Origin: Pseudomonas ceruminis
Lineage (GTDB): Bacteria; Pseudomonadota; Gammaproteobacteria; Pseudomonadales; Pseudomonadaceae
Direction of reading: 5' to 3'
NCBI RefSeq assembly: GCF_021602025.1
Contig: NZ_BQHW01000008.1
Span: forward strand, 124,001 to 188,000
DNA: 64,000 nt
How positions within the stretch are numbered: position 1 is the stretch's first letter; every line of letters starts with the position of its first letter. Shown here in pieces: positions 45,988-52,493 of this stretch. A model generated the notes under the pieces. The model made no database searches and was not told the origin of the DNA. It was given only the letters and a program-made list of their open reading frames with translations. The position numbers and the translations under genes are program-made.

Positions 45988-46104
45988 TTATTGGGTGATG
46001 GAGCCGGCCAGGGCGCTTGCGAGCATCCAGGCAGTGCAGAGGAATAGGGTGATGAAGCTACCGCGCCAGGTGGCAATACGACGGGCGCGTTGGGAGCTCG
46101 TCAT
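45988..46104 (-). CDS. Single-span phage membrane peptide (38 aa)
   Basis: 38 codons: basic N-terminus MTSSQRARRIATWRG then a hydrophobic helix FITLFLCTAWMLASALAG. ATG overlaps the upstream stop (ATGA). Inner-membrane peptide with N-in orientation by the positive-inside rule; role unknown. Confidence 0.6.
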   Translation of the reverse strand: MTSSQRARRIATWRGSFITLFLCTAWMLASALAGSITQ

Positions 46105-46301
46105 AGCTCCACCAGTCGACCGCGAGGATCAATGCCCCAGTCGCTTTCCATGAATGCGCTGGCGTCGCGCTGAGGCTGCCGCCAGGCGCCTTTGACTGGG
46201 CACTCAAGCTCACACACGAGGGTTTCGCGTGGCCGCTTGAGTACGTCGCCCAGTTCGGCAACCTGCTCGTCGATGAGCGACTTCACGATTGGCGTTGTCA
46301 T
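46101..46301 (-). CDS. Phage hypothetical protein
   Basis: 66 residues (MTTPIVKSLIDEQVAELGDV), two Cys (VCELEC). ATGA overlaps on both sides. Function unknown. Confidence 0.6.
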   Translation of the reverse strand: MTTPIVKSLIDEQVAELGDVLKRPRETLVCELECPVKGAWRQPQRDASAFMESDWGIDPRGRLVEL

Positions 46302-46528
46302 GCCACCCTCCCGTTTACTTCAAGCCACTGCTGATGGGCACGCTCGATGATTCGATTCAAGCGCTCGGTGTAGCTGCGCTGCTTGGGGATATCGATTGCG
46401 CCGGTCAGGCCGGCAAGGTCGATGGCCATCGACAGCTCGCCGCGCAGCCCCTCGCTGAACGAGGCTTCGATGGCCACGAAACGCGAGTTGATGATGGCGA
46501 CAACCTCGTCGCGTGTTCCTCTGTTCAT
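46298..46528 (-). CDS. Phage hypothetical protein
   Basis: 76 residues from ATG 46528 (MNRGTRDEVVAIINSRFVAI) after GGAGGA. Helical, soluble. Overlaps the upstream stop (ATGA). Confidence 0.6.
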   Translation of the reverse strand: MNRGTRDEVVAIINSRFVAIEASFSEGLRGELSMAIDLAGLTGAIDIPKQRSYTERLNRIIERAHQQWLEVNGRVA

Positions 46529-46779
46529 GCAGTCCTCCTGACGGCGCCTGAGCCGCACATGGCTTCCATCTTGCCTAGTGCCGCGGCAATCACGCGGCGA
46601 CTGCTGGCTTTGCGGTGCTCTTCTTGCTGTCGGATCATCGCGAGCCAGGCTTGGTTGTTCGCGGCTGCCTGCTCGGGGGTAATGTTTGCGGCCCAGTGGA
46701 CTTCGAAATCACCGGAGATCCGGCGATCAAGCTCACGGCCCTGGGCACTGTCTGCGTAAAGCTCATGCTCGCGAGCCAT
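46525..46779 (-). CDS. Phage hypothetical protein
   Basis: 84 residues (MAREHELYADSAQGRELDRR), with WAANITPEQAAANNQAWLAM and a basic C-half. 21 bp downstream of the next gene. No function recognised. Confidence 0.6.
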   Translation of the reverse strand: MAREHELYADSAQGRELDRRISGDFEVHWAANITPEQAAANNQAWLAMIRQQEEHRKASSRRVIAAALGKMEAMCGSGAVRRTA

Positions 46780-46800
46780 GATCGCCTCCAGGTGGTGGGT

Positions 46801-47244
46801 TCAGTCGGTGTATGCGATGTACTTGAAGCGACCATTACCGAATTGCTCGAAGCGGCCGCCGAAGGTGCCAATGACCTCGCGCTCAACCTCTTCGCGAGTC
46901 ATGTGTTCCGGGTAGACGCCTTCCTTGATCATTGAGGCGTTGGTGTGGGGCACGAAGCGCCAGCTGACCTTTGTGTTATCCAGCGGGGCATTCCTGAGTC
47001 GCTCCCACTCTTCGGCCTGTGCTCTCCAGAAGTCTTTTTGCTCCTGGCTTACTGGTTCTGGTTCGGGAGCCGGATCTTCCGACTCTTCCCAGCCGCAAGC
47101 CTCGCAGTAGCCGCGAGGAGCGGTGCATGCCCCGCAGGGTGGGTTGATATGGCAGCTGCAGTTCTCTACATCGTGCGATTCGATGACGCCCTCACAGCCG
47201 TCACGGCTGCAAGTATCGCCCTCGCAATATCCGAGTTCGCTCAT
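46801..47244 (-). CDS. Cys-rich zinc-binding-type phage protein
   Basis: 147 residues from ATG 47244. N-terminal third has ten Cys (YCEGDTCSRDGCEGV; CSCHINPPCGACTAPRGYC; EACGW), likely two zinc knuckles. The C-terminal acidic/aromatic part ends FGNGRFKYIAYTD. The open frame extends upstream but through a hairpin region that is not coding. Confidence 0.65.
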   Translation of the reverse strand: MSELGYCEGDTCSRDGCEGVIESHDVENCSCHINPPCGACTAPRGYCEACGWEESEDPAPEPEPVSQEQKDFWRAQAEEWERLRNAPLDNTKVSWRFVPHTNASMIKEGVYPEHMTREEVEREVIGTFGGRFEQFGNGRFKYIAYTD

Positions 47245-47264
47245 GTTCGTTTGCTCGATTGGCA

Positions 47265-47338
47265 ACCGCATTGGCCAGGAGCCAGGCGCGGGTGACCAAA
47301 CCCACCGTGAAAGGTGGCCTGGCGCCTGCCAATGCGGT
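47265..47338. repeat. Long imperfect hairpin upstream of the Cys-rich gene
   Basis: ACCGCATTGGCCAGGAGCCAGG (47,265 on) pairs with CCTGGCGCCTGCCAATGCGGT (47,318-47,338); inside it CCACC-GTGAAA-GGTGG (47,302-47,317) forms a second stem. Sits 20 bp before the ATG in the 5' leader of the reverse transcript. The rest of 47,339-47,689 shows no gene; AGACTGC-N8-GCAGTCT at 47,580-47,601 is another small hairpin. Confidence 0.65.
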
Positions 47339-47689
47339 CGTATGTGAAGGGAAGGGGATGCGGGATGCATCGGGAAGCGCATGGCCGGTAACGACATTTG
47401 ATCCGGACGATTCCATGCGCTTTCCGATGAGCCCCGCTAAAGGATCATCGGGCCTGCTGGTGGCTCACTGCAGGCAGGTGATTGAGAGCCGCTGTTAGCG
47501 CAGCGGTTGCCTAGCTCGACGCTTGCAACATCGAACGTTTCCCGTTGCTGATACCCGCCGGGATTAGGGTCGAAGGAGAAGACTGCTTGACTAGGCAGTC
47601 TCACTGATCAGCTCAGTGTTTTCGGCATGCCCTGCGATGGGGATCAGGGCATCGGGCAGTTAACGTCAGGCGGACGTGGCGCTGGTTGT

Positions 47690-47962
47690 TCAGTCGTCCT
47701 CGCCCTGGGCCAGCATCTTCTCGATGTCAGCGGCGTTAGGCTTCTGCCAATTCTTGATCTGGCCGGTTTCCAGATCGATGTTGAGGATCAGGTAGTCGCC
47801 GTAGTGTTCTCCCGGGAAGAAGTCGGGCACGTAGCCCTCGTAGCTGCCCACCTCGTCGCCCTGGGCGTCCTGGATGCCAGCGGCAAAGCCGTCGCGCACC
47901 TTGATGTGAAGGCGAAGCTCGGTCACGTCGACCTGAACCGTTTTCTGCTGGTTGATCTGCAT
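47690..47962 (-). CDS. Phage hypothetical protein
   Basis: 90 residues (MQINQQKTVQVDVTELRLHI), beta-rich, DFFPGEHYGDYLILNIDLETG then an acidic tail. CTGGAG ribosome site lies inside a 15-bp sequence shared with the leader of the gene at 48238. Function unknown. Confidence 0.65.
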   Translation of the reverse strand: MQINQQKTVQVDVTELRLHIKVRDGFAAGIQDAQGDEVGSYEGYVPDFFPGEHYGDYLILNIDLETGQIKNWQKPNAADIEKMLAQGEDD

Positions 47963-47970
47963 GCTGTGTT

Positions 47971-48018
47971 CTCCAGTGGATTCCCCCTGATGCGCCCCGC
48001 TTGAGGCGCACCGGGGAA
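47971..48018. repeat. Shared leader element, copy 1
   Basis: CTCCAGTGGATTCCC (47,971-47,985) recurs at 48,454-48,468; each ends 8-9 bp before a reverse-strand start codon. Here ATTCCCC ... GGGGAAT encloses GCGCC-N8-GGCGC, so the leader RNA folds into a long hairpin upstream of the ribosome site. Confidence 0.55.
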
Positions 48019-48025
48019 TCGCCTG

Positions 48026-48241
48026 TCATGCCGAATACTCGTACCAACTATTCAGCTCCTGTGTTCCATTGCTGTTGTTGAACCTCCAGATGAGTCGGTC
48101 AACTACCGCGCCGTCGCGGAAAATGCAGATGTTCTCCTCGACCTTCTCGCACCATCCGACGAACTCACCGGCAGGTCGTGTCATGTGCTTTGCGCTTGCG
48201 AAGATGCGGCAGCCGCGCATTGGCCTGAAGAACCGCATCAT
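48026..48241 (-). CDS. Phage hypothetical protein
   Basis: 71 residues (MMRFFRPMRGCRIFASAKHM), basic N-terminus, DRLIWRFNNSNGTQELNSWYEYSA end. ATGA overlap with the upstream gene. Function unknown. Confidence 0.6.
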   Translation of the reverse strand: MMRFFRPMRGCRIFASAKHMTRPAGEFVGWCEKVEENICIFRDGAVVDRLIWRFNNSNGTQELNSWYEYSA

Positions 48242-48444
48242 GCGTACATCCTCACCGTCACGTAGCCGTTGCTGGCCACGACGTGCTCCCAGCGGTTGAA
48301 GTAAACGATGCCGCCGAACTTGTTGATCGCGGCCTGTTTGACCTGCTGCACGACCGATTCAACACGCTCGCCCTGGTCGGGAAGAGCAAGCCATTCCAAG
48401 CGCTTGCCGTTACTGAGGTGATTGTCGATGTAGAACTGAGCCAT
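48238..48444 (-). CDS. Phage hypothetical protein
   Basis: 68 residues (MAQFYIDNHLSNGKRLEWLA), alpha/beta; ribosome site GGAGGAAG. First well-supported gene after PL and its ~550-nt leader. A 51-codon frame (48410-48565, MAPDIADAIPRPVASS...) precedes and overlaps it but is weakly supported. Confidence 0.6.
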   Translation of the reverse strand: MAQFYIDNHLSNGKRLEWLALPDQGERVESVVQQVKQAAINKFGGIVYFNRWEHVVASNGYVTVRMYA

Positions 48445-48990
48445 TTCGTCTTCCTCCAGTGGATTCCCGAAACACCCGGTCGCCCAGGTGCTTCAGTGAA
48501 TCGGTTGGACCGGCCTCGCTACTGGCGACAGGCCGGGGTATTGCGTCAGCGATGTCAGGTGCCATATCCCCGCCGCTGATTGCAGGTCAGGCTTCGTCGG
48601 TGTGGGCTTCGAGCTTCCTCCTCATGGCGGCAATCAGTGCCTGTTCGCCATGGATCGCAGGCCCTTACAACATGCACGCTACAGCTCTGAATGCCCGATT
48701 GAGTGGGGCAGGGTGCATGAGGTCCGGCGCCCCTCAATGCCGAAGCTCGGGGCGCTAATTCAGTTCGGTGTCTCTCCCTTCTGCCGCTGGGATTCGCGGG
48801 GCGCATCGCTTGCCGGGTCATTCACTCGGTTCAGGCATTTCGCCTTCGTCAGCCGTACAGGGTTGTCCCTGTCGTGGGCAGCCTTTCGGGGCTGTCTGGC
48901 GCCGGTCGCCGGTAGAGGCAATGCGGTCTGTTGGTTGTTGCGCTGGTTGTTAAAGAGCGGCGGCCGGTGAGGGCCTCGGCAGTCCCTGGT
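48445..48990 (-). other. Long leader of the PL transcript, no clear gene
   Basis: About 550 bp without a convincing ORF on either strand. Contains copy 2 of the shared leader element (48,454-48,468 with GATTC...CACC...GGTG...GAATC fold), a CCGGCCT-N13-AGGCCGG hairpin (48,510-48,536) and the boxA site. Such an RNA-rich leader fits antitermination control. Confidence 0.5.
48948..48959 (-). promoter_or_regulatory. boxA (nutL-like antitermination site)
   Basis: Read on the reverse strand: CGCTCTTTAACA, equal to the boxA consensus of lambdoid nut and rRNA leader sites that binds NusB/S10. About 50-60 nt after the PL start. No lambda-like boxB is obvious next to it, and no N-like gene was recognised. 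Confidence 0.65.
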
Positions 48991-49009
48991 TGGTGACTGC
49001 TTGAGGTGA

Positions 49010-49038
49010 AATTTAGAAAACTAAACAGAAATGGTCAA
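49010..49038 (-). promoter_or_regulatory. PL early promoter
   Basis: Reverse strand: TTGACC (49,038-49,033), 17-bp spacer, TAAATT (49,015-49,010). Operator OL1 covers the -10 region, as expected for repressor control. Confidence 0.75.
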
Positions 49039-49060
49039 GGCTTATTTTTAGAAAACTTAA
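49012..49060. promoter_or_regulatory. Left operators OL1 and OL2
   Basis: OL1 TTTAG-AAAA-CTAAA (49,012-49,025, perfect dyad) and OL2 TTTAG-AAAA-CTTAA (49,047-49,060, one mismatch), centres 35 bp apart. Same motif as the three operators at 50,422-50,482. Confidence 0.75.
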
Positions 49061-49091
49061 CTTTCATGGCGCGAACGGTTTAGGTGGGGTG

Positions 49092-49116
49092 CAAAAAACC
49101 CGCTCAGTGGCGGGTT
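49092..49116 (-). terminator. Terminator facing PL side
   Basis: On the reverse strand AACCCGCCACTGAGCGGGTT followed by TTTT. Second of two tandem terminators ending the CI/conversion-gene transcript before it reaches OL. Confidence 0.75.
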
Positions 49117-49157
49117 ACAGGAGGGGGTATTTAGGAGCCAGGCAGGCGCGCGGGCAT

Positions 49158-49182
49158 GAAAAAGCCCGCATCAGCGGGCTAC
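49158..49182 (-). terminator. Terminator of the conversion gene
   Basis: AGCCCGC-ATCA-GCGGGCT (49,163-49,180) with TTTTTCATG on the reverse strand, 15 bp after the stop codon. Confidence 0.85.
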
Positions 49183-49196
49183 AGAAAGAATGCTCT

Positions 49197-49676
49197 CTAC
49201 TTCGTCGCGGACAGGACCTGGCGCAGACCCTCTAGATCGTCGGCGCGTATCGCGCCTTCGTCACCGCAAACCTTGTACTCAACGGACTTGGCAGTTGCCA
49301 ATTTCTCGATGGCCTTACGATCAAGATTTATGGTGAATCGTTCGATGGTGGCACTGCCTGCAGATGAGGATGCATAAGTGGCTTCCAGATCGGTCGCTCT
49401 CTGGCCATCCACAAGCCAGTTCACAAAATTGCAGCGTCGATATCGACCTTCGTCACCCCAGGTGAGCAGCTCAACCAAATATTTTGCGCTTTGGCCTTCT
49501 GGAAGATAGGCGTAGGTGTTGAATGTAAAGGCTTCTGGGGAAGAGGGTACGGTGGACCAGGATACGCTTCGTAGCCCTGTAAACCGGTCAGTTTCGTCTT
49601 TGACGCTTACTGCCTGAGCCCAAAGGGGCAGGCTCATTAACCCCATTGCAGCGACTGCAGCGATGATCCGCATCAT
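49197..49676 (-). CDS. Secreted protein in the lambda 'rex' position (lysogenic conversion candidate)
   Basis: 159 residues with a signal peptide (MMRIIAAVAAMGLMSLPLWAQA). Periplasmic beta-rich domain with two Cys (RRCNFVNWL, YKVCGDEG). Lies downstream of the repressor gene on the same strand and ends at double terminators, so it should be expressed in lysogens from PRM. No family recognised; superinfection exclusion at the envelope is a reasonable guess. Confidence 0.65.
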   Translation of the reverse strand: MMRIIAAVAAMGLMSLPLWAQAVSVKDETDRFTGLRSVSWSTVPSSPEAFTFNTYAYLPEGQSAKYLVELLTWGDEGRYRRCNFVNWLVDGQRATDLEATYASSSAGSATIERFTINLDRKAIEKLATAKSVEYKVCGDEGAIRADDLEGLRQVLSATK

Positions 49677-49709
49677 CCAGCTCCCTAATTTCAGATTTCG
49701 AAAGCAGCG

Positions 49710-50420
49710 CTATAGGAGCACTGAATACCAGAAGACCTTTCCGAGGACGGTGATGCCCGACTCTTTAAGTTGCTGCGCCGTGTATTCCTCATCTGGATGC
49801 TCGTCCTGGTTGAAGCTGCGGAAGCGCAAGCCGCCGCCAGGCATCCGATACAGGGTCTTCACGCGGAGCTCGCCGCCGTGATCAACCGCATACATCTTGC
49901 CGTCCTTCACCGAGGTTGATCCCTTGTCGACGCCGACTGTGCTGCCGTCTGGAAGGACTGGCTCCATGCTGTTGCCGCGCACGGTCACGCAGACGGCCTG
50001 GTCGAACTGCACGCCTTGGTTGCGCAAGGTCAGCTTTCCGAACCGGAGCTTGCGAGTGCCGGATTTCTCGATCACCGTCCGGCCAGATCCGGCGGACAGC
50101 TCTACTTCCTTGAGGAACGGCACGTACACCTCATCGTCGTCCAGTGGGGTGTCGTCGTCCCATACGGATATTGGGCCGAGCATGGTGGCATTGGATTTAG
50201 TGGGTGACTCAAGCTCGGGTGAGCCTTTGCCGTCACTCAGCCACTCAGGGCTGCATCGCAGCGCTTTCGCCAGGGCCAGCAGGTTTTTCCCCTTCGCACC
50301 GTTGGTCCCGTTCACCCAGAAAGTGACCGTCGCCTTCGATACGCCAGTGGCTTCGCTGATGTCGGTGGCGCGGAGGCCAAGGGCCTCCATGCGCGATTTG
50401 AGTCGATCTTTGAATTCCAT
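49710..50420 (-). CDS. CI-like repressor with S24 autopeptidase domain
   Basis: 236 residues from ATG 50420 (MEFKDRLKSRMEALGLRATD). N-terminal helix-turn-helix (ISEATGVSKATVTFWVNGTN); C-terminal LexA/S24 domain with Ala110-Gly111 cleavage site, nucleophile Ser151 (GNSMEP) and Lys188 (RVKTL). RecA-stimulated self-cleavage would induce the phage. No Shine-Dalgarno is seen: the operator starts 2 bp from the ATG, suggesting a leaderless PRM transcript as for lambda cI. Confidence 0.93.
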   Translation of the reverse strand: MEFKDRLKSRMEALGLRATDISEATGVSKATVTFWVNGTNGAKGKNLLALAKALRCSPEWLSDGKGSPELESPTKSNATMLGPISVWDDDTPLDDDEVYVPFLKEVELSAGSGRTVIEKSGTRKLRFGKLTLRNQGVQFDQAVCVTVRGNSMEPVLPDGSTVGVDKGSTSVKDGKMYAVDHGGELRVKTLYRMPGGGLRFRSFNQDEHPDEEYTAQQLKESGITVLGKVFWYSVLL

Positions 50421-50421
50421 A

Positions 50422-50482
50422 TTTAGGATTCTAAACATTTGGGTGTTTAGATAACTTGCCTTGTTCTGTTTATTTTTCTAAA
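50422..50482. promoter_or_regulatory. Right operators O1-O3 with PR and PRM
   Basis: O1 TTTAG-GATT-CTAAA (50,422-50,435), O2 TTTAG-ATAA-CTTGC (50,446-50,459), O3 TTTAT-TTTT-CTAAA (50,469-50,482); centres 24 and 23 bp apart. PR is TTGCCT (50,456-50,461), 17 bp, TAAACT (50,479-50,484). PRM on the other strand may use TTATCT/TAGAAT with its start at the repressor ATG. Confidence 0.75.
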
Positions 50483-50509
50483 CTCCGGAAAGACACCGGA
50501 GAAACACCC

Positions 50510-50719
50510 ATGACCTACGACGAAGCTCTGAATCACTTCGGCACCGGCCGCGCAATTGGTGACGCCCTGGGCGTGACCAGCAGCCGCGTCTCTCAGTGCC
50601 GTGCGACTGGCGGGTTCTCCTACCCAATGCAGTGCGTTCTGGAGAAGGAGTCGAGCGGTGCGTTGATCGCCAAGCGCGAAGACGATCCCGCCAGCGCGCT
50701 TAAGAATTCCGCCGCTTAA
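50510..50719 (+). CDS. Cro-like repressor
   Basis: 69 residues from ATG 50510 (MTYDEALNHFGTGRAIGDAL). Helix-turn-helix RAIGDALGVTSSRVSQCR as in Cro/YdaS proteins. First gene after PR, divergent from CI. Should bind the same TTTAG-N4-CTAAA operators with a different order of preference. Confidence 0.85.
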   Translation: MTYDEALNHFGTGRAIGDALGVTSSRVSQCRATGGFSYPMQCVLEKESSGALIAKREDDPASALKNSAA

Positions 50720-50747
50720 CCATTTCCAACCGCAAGGAGCCATAACC

Positions 50748-50954
50748 ATGGGATTCAAAGACCCCCTGACGCAGCGCCGCGACTTGGCCAGGAAGGTTCG
50801 TCTGTACCCGCTGCTTGATAGGCAGCTGCAACGAGCCGCTCACAAGGCCCGCCGCGAGTACGCGACCTATCTGTTCGAGATGCTCGAGTGGGCCGCCGTA
50901 AATGGCGGCATCGAAGCCCTCATGCCTGACGATCTGAAGGATATCGCGGGCTAG
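50748..50954 (+). CDS. Phage hypothetical protein, cII position
   Basis: 68 residues (MGFKDPLTQRRDLARKVRLY), basic helix followed by YATYLFEMLEWAAVNG. AAGGAG upstream. Position matches cII, but no helix-turn-helix is evident; possibly a ribbon-type DNA binder. Confidence 0.6.
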   Translation: MGFKDPLTQRRDLARKVRLYPLLDRQLQRAAHKARREYATYLFEMLEWAAVNGGIEALMPDDLKDIAG

Positions 50955-50973
50955 AGGCCCTCAGGAGGGCACG

Positions 50974-51174
50974 ATGGAATTTTGTGAAGAGAACGTGCCG
51001 CCAGAGACCAGAGCCAAGATTCATCGCCTGATGGAAGCCAGGGGTTGGACGTTTGAGGAGGCCGTCAACGAGGTCTTGCTCGAAGCAATTACGTCCGGCG
51101 CAACGGTATTCGTAGGAAGGCGAAAGGCGCCGGTTCTGGAGCTGGTGGGACTGAAGAGACCCTCTACCGGATAG
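50974..51174 (+). CDS. Phage hypothetical protein
   Basis: 66 residues (MEFCEENVPPETRAKIHRLM), a helical N-half of ribbon-helix-helix appearance (GWTFEEAVNEVLLEAI). AGGAGG upstream. Function unknown. Confidence 0.55.
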   Translation: MEFCEENVPPETRAKIHRLMEARGWTFEEAVNEVLLEAITSGATVFVGRRKAPVLELVGLKRPSTG

Positions 51175-51190
51175 GTGAGGGCCTCACGAA

Positions 51191-51207
51191 GGGCCTCTTT
51201 AGGGCCT
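51191..51207. repeat. 17-bp repeat, copy 1
   Basis: GGGCCTCTTTAGGGCCT; its exact reverse complement is at 57,222-57,238. The surrounding 51,175-51,210 also has GTGAGGGCCTCAC, a palindrome. Confidence 0.7.
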
Positions 51208-51227
51208 GAAAAGAGCAGGAGATAGGT

Positions 51228-51527
51228 ATGGCTATAGCCAAGCTGAACATTCGAATGGACACCCAGCCCGGCCTGGATGAGCTGGCGTCCCTAATTGCCA
51301 CCCTTGAACAGGTTTTCGCCGACGCTCCGCACCTTCGCCTGAAGGTCTGCGATCTGCTTCTCACCGGCAGCGACCACCGCCTCAAACCCGGATTTGTCGA
51401 TTTGGTCGCGGTGCCCGCAAGCAGGGCAGGTGACCCACCGACCATTCAGCTTCAGGTCTCCGACCAATTCCGAGAACTGGTTGCCGCAACTGTCGCAGAA
51501 AAGCTTGAGCTCTTGAGTATCGATTAA
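51228..51527 (+). CDS. Phage protein of unknown function, overlapped by an antisense gene
   Basis: 99 residues (MAIAKLNIRMDTQPGLDELA) after AGGAGAT. Its architecture resembles the protein at 58097 (short beta start, then SLIATLEQVFADAPHLRLKV helix). The last 237 bp are opposite, codon-aligned, to the zinc-ribbon frame 51291-51533. The rightward direction and ribosome site favour expression. Confidence 0.5.
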   Translation: MAIAKLNIRMDTQPGLDELASLIATLEQVFADAPHLRLKVCDLLLTGSDHRLKPGFVDLVAVPASRAGDPPTIQLQVSDQFRELVAATVAEKLELLSID

Positions 51528-51533
51528 AGACAT
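51291..51533 (-). CDS. Zinc-ribbon phage protein, antisense to the rightward operon
   Basis: 80 residues (MSLIDTQELKLFCDSCGNQF) with GGAGG 6 nt before the ATG. Zinc ribbon LFCDSCG ... VTCPACGHR and a C-terminal helix ending GENLFKGGN, same layout as the protein at 58172 (ECs_2282-like family). A reverse-oriented terminator at 51,631-51,653 would shield it from incoming reverse transcripts. Confidence 0.6.
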   Translation of the reverse strand: MSLIDTQELKLFCDSCGNQFSELVGDLKLNGRWVTCPACGHRDQIDKSGFEAVVAAGEKQIADLQAKVRSVGENLFKGGN

Positions 51534-51630
51534 GTCCGGCCTCCGATGGCCTTTTCGTGTGGAAGCAAAAAGCTACCACGGATGCGCCGGACACCCAATG
51601 CAGCACCGCAACACCAAATCGCAGAGACAA

Positions 51631-51653
51631 AAAAGCCGGGATTGCGGCCCGGC
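51631..51653 (-). terminator. Reverse-oriented terminator before rha
   Basis: On the reverse strand GCCGGG-CCGCAAT-CCCGGC followed by TTTTTTGTC. Strong intrinsic terminator for leftward RNA from the replication region; not active in the rightward sense, where no U tract follows. Confidence 0.75.
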
Positions 51654-51683
51654 CTCTTCAACTGCATATGACTGGAGTCGATT

Positions 51684-52493
51684 ATGCATATCCAACCACC
51701 AGATGTACAGGGCCTCCAGAGTCCCGCGCCACAAAATGCAGCCAGCGGTTTCGTGGCGCGCACAATGTCGTCCAAGGAGATTGCCAGCTTGACTGGCAAG
51801 CGCCATGACAACGTCAAGCGCGACATTGTCGCCATGCTGAAAGACCTCAAGGTCGATCCCCTCAATTTTGAGGACATCTATCTCGACGGGAGAAACCGTG
51901 AGCAGGTGCAGTACCTGCTCGACCGCGAGCACACTGATTGCCTGTTGACCGGATATAGCCCGGCGCTGCGTATGAAGGTCATTCGACGCTGGCGGGAGCT
52001 GGAAGGTCAGTCAGAAGCGCGCCAGGCCGTGACAGCCAACGGCACCAAGGTGATCGGTGAAATCGCCATCATGGAGTGTTTCACGCGCCTGCTGAAGCCG
52101 GCTCCATCGAGCCAACTGGCGATGCTCACCAAAATCGCAGAGAACAACGGGCTCAACCCGCAGTTTCTGCCGAGCTACGCCATCGACTCGCCACCGGATG
52201 CCACAGGCGGCAGCTCGATGCCGACCATGGCTGTGACGGCTCTACTCAAACGCCATGCCGTGAACAAGTCGGCCCCCGCCTTTAACCGTGCCCTGGCCGG
52301 GCTTGGCTTCCTCCAGGCTCGAACCCGGCAGAACAGCAAGCGCGAACCTGTGTGCTTCTGGTCCGTGACTGATAAGGGCCTGCGCTATGGCAAGAACATC
52401 ACCAGCCCTCAGTGCCCGCGAGAAACGCAGCCGCACTGGTACATCGATCGTTTCGAAGAACTCGTCGACCTGGTCGGCGTGGGAGCCAAGTAA
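51684..52493 (+). CDS. Rha-family phage regulatory protein
   Basis: 269 residues. N-terminal Rha domain TMSSKEIASLTGKRHDNVKRDIVAMLKDL and YLLDREHTDCLLTGYSPALRMKVIRRWRELE; a C-terminal DNA-binding-like region ends FEELVDLVGVGAK. Rha proteins affect lytic growth in host-factor-dependent ways. Codons 14-26 contain copy B of the prophage inverted-repeat element. The stop overlaps the next ATG (TAATG). Confidence 0.85.
   Translation: MHIQPPDVQGLQSPAPQNAASGFVARTMSSKEIASLTGKRHDNVKRDIVAMLKDLKVDPLNFEDIYLDGRNREQVQYLLDREHTDCLLTGYSPALRMKVIRRWRELEGQSEARQAVTANGTKVIGEIAIMECFTRLLKPAPSSQLAMLTKIAENNGLNPQFLPSYAIDSPPDATGGSSMPTMAVTALLKRHAVNKSAPAFNRALAGLGFLQARTRQNSKREPVCFWSVTDKGLRYGKNITSPQCPRETQPHWYIDRFEELVDLVGVGAK
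51725..51760. repeat. Prophage inverted-repeat element, copy B
   Basis: CGCGCCACAAAA ... TTTCGTGGCGCG, 36 bp, within the first codons of rha. Confidence 0.8.

Noticed and set aside
48410-48565. 51-codon reverse ORF (MAPDIADAIPRPV...)
   Set aside because: Has a weak GGGGAT upstream and reads like protein, but overlaps the start of 48238-48444 out of frame and the shared leader hairpin; support too weak for a feature.
48555-48821. Reverse 88-codon frame in the PL leader
   Set aside because: Arg/Pro-rich shadow-like composition with no start signal.
48602-48970. Forward 122-codon frame in the PL leader
   Set aside because: No ribosome site, unusual composition, runs against the early-left transcript and through the boxA site; likely chance opening.
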